From Fomitopsis serialis (lineage: Eukaryota; Basidiomycota; Agaricomycetes; Polyporales; Fomitopsidaceae), in assembly GCF_022376445.1 (NCBI RefSeq), contig NW_025955017.1, positions 124,001 through 188,000 of the forward strand: a stretch of DNA of 64,000 nucleotides, given 5' to 3'. Both the position numbers and the translations under genes were made by a program. Of this stretch, positions 57,393-64,000 are shown piece by piece; the first letter of the stretch is position 1; each line of letters starts with the position of its first letter. Below the pieces are notes generated by a model. That model made no database searches and was not told the DNA's origin. It was given only the letters and a program-made list of their open reading frames with translations.

Positions 57393-59232
57393 ATGGCCGG
57401 GCATCGCAGCACGTATTCCAACATCGACTCGGGCGCGCCGTACCAGAATGGCGCGTACAGTTCCTCCCAGTGGCTCGAGAAACAGCAGTCAAGCAGCCGC
57501 AAGTCCAGATTCATCGTGAGTCCCGCTATATATCCCCTTTGGTTCGAACTTCGCGGCCTCTTCTCCCCGCCGTCTTCTCTGCCTTCCCCCGCATTGCGCA
57601 GTACACAGTCGCTGACCGCGCGTCTCTGCACCGCCCCCAATGCGCCGGCGTTCAAAGGTCATCGGCTCTGTCGTCGCTCTTGTAGTGCTCATCGCTGCCG
57701 GCGTCGTCATCGGCGTCGTCGTCTCAAAGCATAACAGCAGCTCGAGCTCCAAGAAGGCTGCGAGCGGCGACTCGACCTCGGGATACGCAGTCGGCCCCTA
57801 CGGCGTCGTCAAACAGACGGACAAAAACGACCCGAGCACGTTCATCAAGGATGATGCGCTCAAGCAGTCCTTCTACGGCCTGGCCTACACCCCCGACAAC
57901 TCTCAGCTCCCTAACTGCGGCAACTCCCTCGGTGCGTATTCAGCGCCGGCCGCGCGTGCGTGCGACTCTGACTCAACATGCGCAGATGCTGTGATTGAGG
58001 ACATCCAGCTCATCTCCCAGCTGACCACGGTGAGTCCTCGGCCTCGGCCCCACCTTCGTAACATCTACGCAGTCTAATCTCCCTGCAGCGCCTCCGTCTC
58101 TACGGCGCCGACTGCAACCAATCTGCGCTCGTGGTACGTCTCCCACACGCGCGTCTCGTGAAGCGCGGGTTGATTGAGTTGTTGTGAACAGCTCGAGGCG
58201 ATCAAGCAGACCAAGGTCAATGTCACCGCGTGGCTCGCCGTGTACAACGTCCCGAACAACGCGACTGCGTATGAGGAGCAGCGTGACAAGGTCCTCGACG
58301 CGGTCAAGACGTACGGCACCGACCACATCGGCGGTGTCACCGTCGGCAACGAATTCATACTCGAGTGCGCGCTTCTCCTCATGCTGCGTGGTACTCTTGT
58401 GCTGACTACTCTCAAGCTTCATGGGAGCAAACAGCGGCGGCACTGACCCGAACGGCGCGGTTGGCGACGCTGGCGCGGCGCTCCTGATCGCGAACATCAC
58501 CGACATGAAGAGCCAGCTCTCCAGCCTGGGCCACTCTGTCCCGGTCGGCACGTCGGACGCGGGCTCGTACTTCAACGACAAGGTCCTGCAGAGCGTCGAC
58601 TATGCCGTGCGTCCCGCCGCTGCTCCGCGTATACGGATTGTGCTGACATATGCACCTGTGTTTGCTGTGGCTGTTTAGTTGTCGAACATCCACGCGTGGT
58701 TCGCGAACGTGTCTATCGCGCAGGCTGGGAGCTGGACGTACACGTTCTTCGAGGAGGAGAACGTTGCTGTCGCCCAGGGCCTCTCGAACAAGCCTGACTT
58801 CGCCATCGGCGAGACTGGCTGGCCTACGGTAACTCCGTTCGCTCCGCAGGATCGCAGTGACTGTACTGACCTGGGTCTACGTAGAACTCGACGACGCAGG
58901 CTGCGATGAGCGACGGTCCCTCGACTGCGTCCGAGGCGAACCTGCAGACGTTCATGAACGACTTCGTGTGCGGCTCGAACAAGAACGGCACGGAGTACTT
59001 CTTCTTCGAGGTACGTGACTGAACAGATCATGAGAGTGATCCGGGGACTGATATGAATGGGATAGTTCGCCGACGAGGACTGGCAGAGGGAACAGTTTGG
59101 CGGTGTCGAGGGGTACTGGGGACTCTTCCACGACAAGTGCGTTGCGTCGCCTCTCCATCTATCGTATAAATTGATGCTGACGACCTTTGCTGTAGCCGGA
59201 CCCTCAAGGGCATCACCATCCCCGACTGCTGA
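57393..59232 (+). CDS. GH17 beta-1,3-glucanase with N-terminal membrane anchor
   Basis: Glycoside hydrolase family 17 enzyme acting on cell-wall beta-1,3-glucan. Predicted 410 resid., ten exons: 57393-57515, 57658-57931, 57986-58029, 58089-58133, 58192-58364, 58417-58606, 58679-58828, 58885-59010, 59066-59136, 59196-59232. Residues 1-41 are a polar cytoplasmic leader ending SRKSRF; 42-63 are a membrane helix (VIGSVVALVVLIAAGVVIGV), making it a type II membrane protein; a Ser/Lys-rich linker follows. The catalytic barrel has QSFYGLAYTPDNSQLPNCG, RLRLYGADCNQ, the acid/base Glu in VGNEF, the nucleophile Glu in IGETGWPT, and a C-terminal EYFFFEFADEDW with YWGLFHDN. Layout matches the anchored BtgC/EglC type. 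All introns are 51-142 nt GT-AG. Confidence 0.92.
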
Positions 59233-59997
59233 ACGCGCTGCGCCTCCCGTTCCGTCTCCTCTCATATATCCGCACTAGATCGATTTGCATCCCCGTTCGC
59301 GTTCTTGTCCCCATACCTCTCCCTCCCTACTACCATTCGCATTCTCGAACATTGAACCCTCTTCATAGGTGACCCGGACACCTCCCATCACAGTCTAGTC
59401 GAACTTGCGTTCGCACTTGATAAACCTTGACACTCAATACCCGCACGCGCCCCCCTACCCTGTCCGGTGATCCGTCTCGTTACTTAGTTATACCTTCTTG
59501 ATCGGACGGCCCCTGGCGCGCGACCTGTACGCTATGATCGCCAGGCGATGGTTCCGCACTTGCCCCCTCGTGGCGAAAGGAGAGGGACCTGTTTGGACGG
59601 TCGATGGACTTCCCTTGGACTATGGCTGTTGTTGTGTGCGCGAGGTGGATAGTGGGTTATGTATAGCTACTTATCTCCGGGACGTAATGGATGTTGGGTT
59701 ATCTAGCTGCCAGCTTCGCGTGTCGTTGAAATACCTTGAAGAATGGGATACCGTTGGTGGTAGGGTATGTATGAATGGGCGAAGATCAACTGACTGCAGC
59801 TGCAGATATCATTGGAAAAGACTACTTGATACAATATGCCAACATAAGAGCGCGAATGCCGATGTGTGCGAATGAAGTCCCAAGTTCGTATGCAAGACGA
59901 CGATGAATGATACCTAGCTACCGTGAAGTCATAAGAGTCATAAAATGGGCGGTCCATCCCGCGGGCCGTCATACTGTACACTTCCCGCAAGCTCGCG
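59233..59997. other. Convergent 3' region, GH17 and DnaJ
   Basis: 765 bp between two facing stop codons. It holds both 3' UTRs; no exon, RNA gene or repeat was recognised. Confidence 0.45.
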
Positions 59998-61797
59998 TCA
60001 CGCCCGCCACCCCATCGCCTTCCGCAGATTCTGCCACCGCGACGGCTGCGCGTGCTCTCCCTCATTGAAGACGAACTCCCACCGGACGAGCAGGTCGCCC
60101 TTCCCGACCATCCGCCCGCCCTTGATGACGGGCATCCCCGCGCCGACGATCCGCGTGCCGTCCGCGCCCTCCGCCAGCGTTCGCGGGATGCGCAGCGCGA
60201 ACTCCTCGCCGTCCATCCCGAGCACGTACGCGTGGTCCGCGTCGCCCGCGCCGGGCGGGTGCTCCTCCCAGGGGACCTGCACCGCGGCGACGAGGTCGTC
60301 GCCCTGGCGCGCGAAGCGCGGGTGGTGCTCCTGCTCGACGACGAAGACGATGTCCTGGAAGGACCCGTCCGCGCACTCGTTGCCCATCCCCGGGACGATC
60401 ACGCGCGTGCCCGTGCGCCAGGCGGGGTCGACGGGGATCGGGATCTTGACGGACTCGGTCGCGCCGCTGCGCAGCGTGCGCGTGATGCGGTAGTGGTGCG
60501 CGCGTGCGTGGTAGAGGTCGTCGAGCGTGAGGTGCAGCGGGAACGTCCAGTCCTTGGCCCGCCGCGGGTGCGCGGCGGGGTGGTGCGGCGAGCGCAGCGG
60601 CGGGATCGGCGTGCCGAGGTTGATGAAGTCGTAGTCGATCACGTCCGCGGACGTGCCTGTGCTGGATATTGTATCGTCCAAGGGCGGGTCCGTGTCGAGC
60701 TTGGACCGTTTGGGGAAGAAGCCTGGCCTTCTTTGTGACGTGGTGCTGTATGCGTGCGTGTTCAAGTTCATTAATGTGCGAGCGTGAATGATCGATCAGT
60801 GAGTATGCATGAGAATGTATGGGACGAAGGTGCAGCTGACCTGTCATCTGAACGTTGGCGGGTTTGACGCTTGCGAGGCCAGGTGAAGTAGGCTTCTGCG
60901 GTGTGCTGGGGATGAGTTGGAGAGTGAGGAGAGTGGGCGTCCTTGTTGTGACTACCCGGAGATTGCGCGCGAAGATTGTCTTTCGATCGTGATGAGTGCT
61001 GCCTGCGCCCTTCATCTCTTGGACGGCGCTCGGTATGGGCATGATTTGCGTCCTCTGGAGTAGAGGGTGAGGAGTGCGCATCACTCCTCTCCTTGCTATG
61101 AGAATGCCTTCCGCTTCGCGAGTCGTCACGTAGATCCGACCGCGATGAAGTAGAGTGTCGGTCAGCGTCACTTGCTTCGTCTCGATGCGGCCTATCCTTG
61201 TGTAACTTGTTCCGTGTCGAGCTCTTCGGCGAAGACGGAGGTGTTGTGAAGGCAGTGTGTGAGCTTGACCGTCTACGACAGGCGTCAATTGCTCGGTCTC
61301 AAGACCATCTAATCAGCACTCACGTTGAATGAGCGTCAGATTCGTTGTGGGTTCGTGAGTGCGAGGACTGGGCATCCTCGCTTCTGTGTTCACGGGGAGA
61401 AGCGCTTGCGTCCGGCGCTGAACGGGAATGCTCCCGACGGTGACGCTTCTCAGGGTGAGGGCTACCTCGTCTCCTATGCTGATAGTACTCCAGCAAGACG
61501 GTATAGGCCTCGTTGACCTGCGCAGTCGCGGAGTTCAGTGTCCGCACTCTGACACACTAGACGGAGATACAGGCGCACCTCGATGAACTTTTGTTGCGCC
61601 TCCTCCTTGTCGACTGTATGGCGGTCCGGATGCCATTTCAAAGCCTGGTCATTGATCCCCGTCAGCACGCCGTTGTACAGAGAATGACACGAACGCACGA
61701 GTTTCTTGTACGCAGCTCTGATTTCCTCTTCCCCGACATCATCGGGCTCGAGTTCTAACGCCTCGTAATACCTATGGCTTGGAATAGCGACCGGCAT
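59998..61797 (-). CDS. Class II DnaJ / Hsp40 co-chaperone
   Basis: Hsp70 co-chaperone, predicted 512 residues, in frame over five exons (descending): 61797-61699, 61644-61579, 61517-61324, 61272-60841, 60745-59998. The J domain (about 8-75) has HRYYEALELEPDDVGEEEIR, YKKLALKWHPDRH with the essential HPD, and VNEAYTVLLEYY. A long Ser/His/Arg/Asp-rich linker (about 80-260) replaces the Gly/Phe region, and there is no zinc-finger domain. The C-terminal substrate-binding domain (about 300-505) has WTFPLHLTLDDLYHARAHHY, IPIPVDPAWRTGTRVIVPGM, DIVFVVEQEHHPRFARQGDD, RIPRTLAEGADGTRIVGAGM and GKGDLLVRWEFVFN. The long charged linker is unlike the canonical yeast Sis1 layout. Another start (61857) would only add an unconserved leader. 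Confidence 0.9.
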
Positions 61798-64000
61798 AGT
61801 GAGCGCAGAGGACAAGACGGTACGCGACAGAGAACGTGGCAGCTCAGTAAGGGGCACGAAGATTGGGTGTCGGTTGAGACGGGGACGCCTGCCACTCGGC
61901 TATGTTTTATGTATCTTGAAGTAATACGGAACGAGGCAGCGGCAAGATGTCACCGGATCTCCTGGTGTGGCTTCAGCGGCTCAGATCACCTTTTGGTGAA
62001 CGCCTCTCCGGCCCACCTCGTGTTGTACACGCCGATCGGGTATGGCGTCGCTTTCGGTTGATATACCTTTGTGGCGTTGGTGGGCCACTCCCGATTCTTC
62101 CTTCCTGTATCCAAAGCTTGTTCTGCTGCGCAGGGTCTAGGTTACTGCGAGAGATCGAGCACAGCCCGTAGGTTGCACGTTGGTGAGGATGCCACTGTGT
62201 GGTGCCGGGTACCACTTCGCAACCGCACAGGGACACAACGAGGCAATTTATGGAGTGACACAGCCAGGCAAAATCTGGCGCACAGGTGCAGGACCTACGC
62301 CGCGATATTATTCCCTGGTTTCCTCTTGCAGAACAGGCTGGACGACATTCCGAGCTGCATGGCCCGCCCTGGGTCGCAGATCATAACGGCATGACGCGCT
62401 CGATGAGCCGCGCGATATAGAATGATGCGCTGGTAGCGATATACAGAAATGAAATCGATGCGGGCACATTTGAGCATGACCCGCGGAGAGCTATAACAAT
62501 GGTCGGTGCTAGTCGAGGACGCTTCGTGGGCGTGTGGGTTTGAGACGCGTTGGCCGGAATTCGAAACACGCGCACCGCGAAAAGCACGTGGTCTCGATCG
62601 TGTCGCTGTCCGAGCCGGTGGCGACACTGCTCAGAGCAGTGCTCTCCGCTTTTCAATGTTGTCTTAACGGTGGTCATGCTCAGAAACCACCGTATGCGCG
62701 TTGTAGCATCCGTCTACCTCTAGGTCCGCTTTGGTTCAGGTATCAGTATGGTGCCATACCGCGGGTAGCATAGTACGCGCGTGCATGCTCTAGTGGTCGA
62801 CGCCTTACACCTAATCGTGTTGAAGTCTCCCCATCGGCAAGGCTAGGTGCAGTCGAGCTGTGAGTAACCCCAACCTTGAAAATATCCGACCGATTTGACG
62901 TAACAATTTGTACACCGCTTTTGCTGCAGGAGATAACGCCCCATGCCGACACGACATGTACAAGGCCTGCCGTTTTCTCTGCACGGCCGCATCGATCATA
63001 CATGGGTTGTCTGCTGCAGCGCAAGAGATCTAGAGTCTAGACACCGTCCGACTGAAGGTGAGCTCGGGTCATGCCCTCGCTTGACAATATATGAATACGC
63101 GCGGTCTACAACGCTTCCAGGGTTGCGGCGCATGCGTCCTGACGGCTGCTTGTGCACGACAAGCTCTCTTTTCCAGAAGAATGGCCATTGCCTTATTGTG
63201 CATCAGGAATTGCAATGTAGCGAGCGGCAGTCGATTTTCCTATCCGGCATATATTGACGTAGAAATGGTGATCACCGCCGAGATGAACCCGCTAGGTAAG
63301 TCATAATGCACCTGTGCCGCGATACCCAAATATGCGGGACTGACCTGTTCAGGTCGCGCACGTCTGTCGTGCTGGCGGTCTGCGGCCGATTGCCCTTGAC
63401 CGAACTCCATGATGGTCAGTGCCTCCGGGAAACCTCAAGCGACCCTTGCAGTCGGATTGGTGAGACGAAGATCACCTTTCGTGTGCCCTCCGTGTCATCC
63501 TTGACTACAAGCCACAGGTATCTACGTTCGGACTCTCCATGATCAATGGAAACGGCCCATCCTGTATCCGCACCCACCACCCCATCGCCCTGCTTCTTCA
63601 GTAAGAGCCGAGGTTCGGACGCTCGCATCAGCCCCAGCTGCCTTGTTGTCTGCAGCCTGTCTGCGCCCTCACACCACGCCCGGCATGTCCAACGGGCCCT
63701 TCTAGCGGCTCGGACAAGGTTGGCTCTCTCACCCTACGCCTGGACAATGTAACATGTTTTGCCTATCTCTGTTGTACGTTTTGTGTCAGCCGCAGACATG
63801 CCTCCGGAGAGCAGGTCATATATTGAAGCTGGAAGTTATGGCCAGTATGTCTACGCGTTCACCCGTCGGCGTCTAACCGACTTTCGTCCAATGGCTTCGA
63901 CATGGTTCCTTGAGAATCGGGCCATTCTTTCTCATCCGTTGTGGAAATGCTTGCAGCTTCGTCTTACTTACACCCTGCCTACGCACCCAGCTGTGGTTCC
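61798..64000. other. Right-end 2.2 kb, no gene recognised
   Basis: The part next to 61797 should hold the DnaJ promoter. Elsewhere, short frames on both strands show no domain and no credible splicing. No RNA gene or terminal repeat was seen. Confidence 0.45.

Noticed and set aside
60062..61288. 408-codon minus-strand open frame
   Set aside because: It overlaps the DnaJ exons in another frame and is rich in Arg/Ala/Pro, the usual shadow in GC-rich coding DNA.

Overview
The window is nuclear DNA of a filamentous basidiomycete, most likely a wood-inhabiting Agaricomycete. This rests on many introns of about 45-75 nt, GT(R)NGT donors, gene-dense GC-rich blocks alternating with gene-poor stretches, Zn2Cys6 regulators, multi-exon GMC oxidoreductases and a Ty3/gypsy element. 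No species call is attempted. Exons were joined by hand from reading frames, splice signals and, where possible, comparison between paralogues inside the window.

Layout. 1-2666: a divergent pair, a partial acyl-CoA-binding protein (-) and a double-PH-domain protein (+). 4031-12871: two paralogous Zn2Cys6 transcription factors (+) separated by 3.7 kb without a recognisable gene. 16102-31576: two 16-exon GMC oxidoreductase paralogues in opposite orientation, bracketing a Ser-rich single-pass membrane protein, a formin-type GBD/FH3 protein without FH2, the ribosome-biogenesis WD40 protein PWP1 and translation factor eIF3j. 34220-39180: an unknown single-exon protein, a C2H2 zinc-finger remnant, a short GC-rich repeat and an uncharacterised Cys-rich multi-exon gene that looks damaged. 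40026-46878: a RhoGAP, a tail-anchored Pex26-like peroxin and a small secreted protein (all -). 47117-53096: a complete, very young Ty3/gypsy retrotransposon with identical 318-bp LTRs. 55226-61797: a glutathione S-transferase, a membrane-anchored GH17 glucanase and a class II DnaJ protein. The last 2.2 kb holds nothing recognisable.

The genes do not form an evident pathway. Housekeeping genes (PWP1, eIF3j, DnaJ, RhoGAP, Pex26, ACBP) are mixed with duplicated accessory genes (GMC, Zn2Cys6). The best findings are a 4-nt microexon conserved in both GMC genes; a likely self-priming site and a GGGAAAA -1 frameshift site in the retrotransposon; and a repeated pattern of single missing bases in six genes, including eIF3j, which points to residual indel errors in the assembly. 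I did not find a convincing new biological system.
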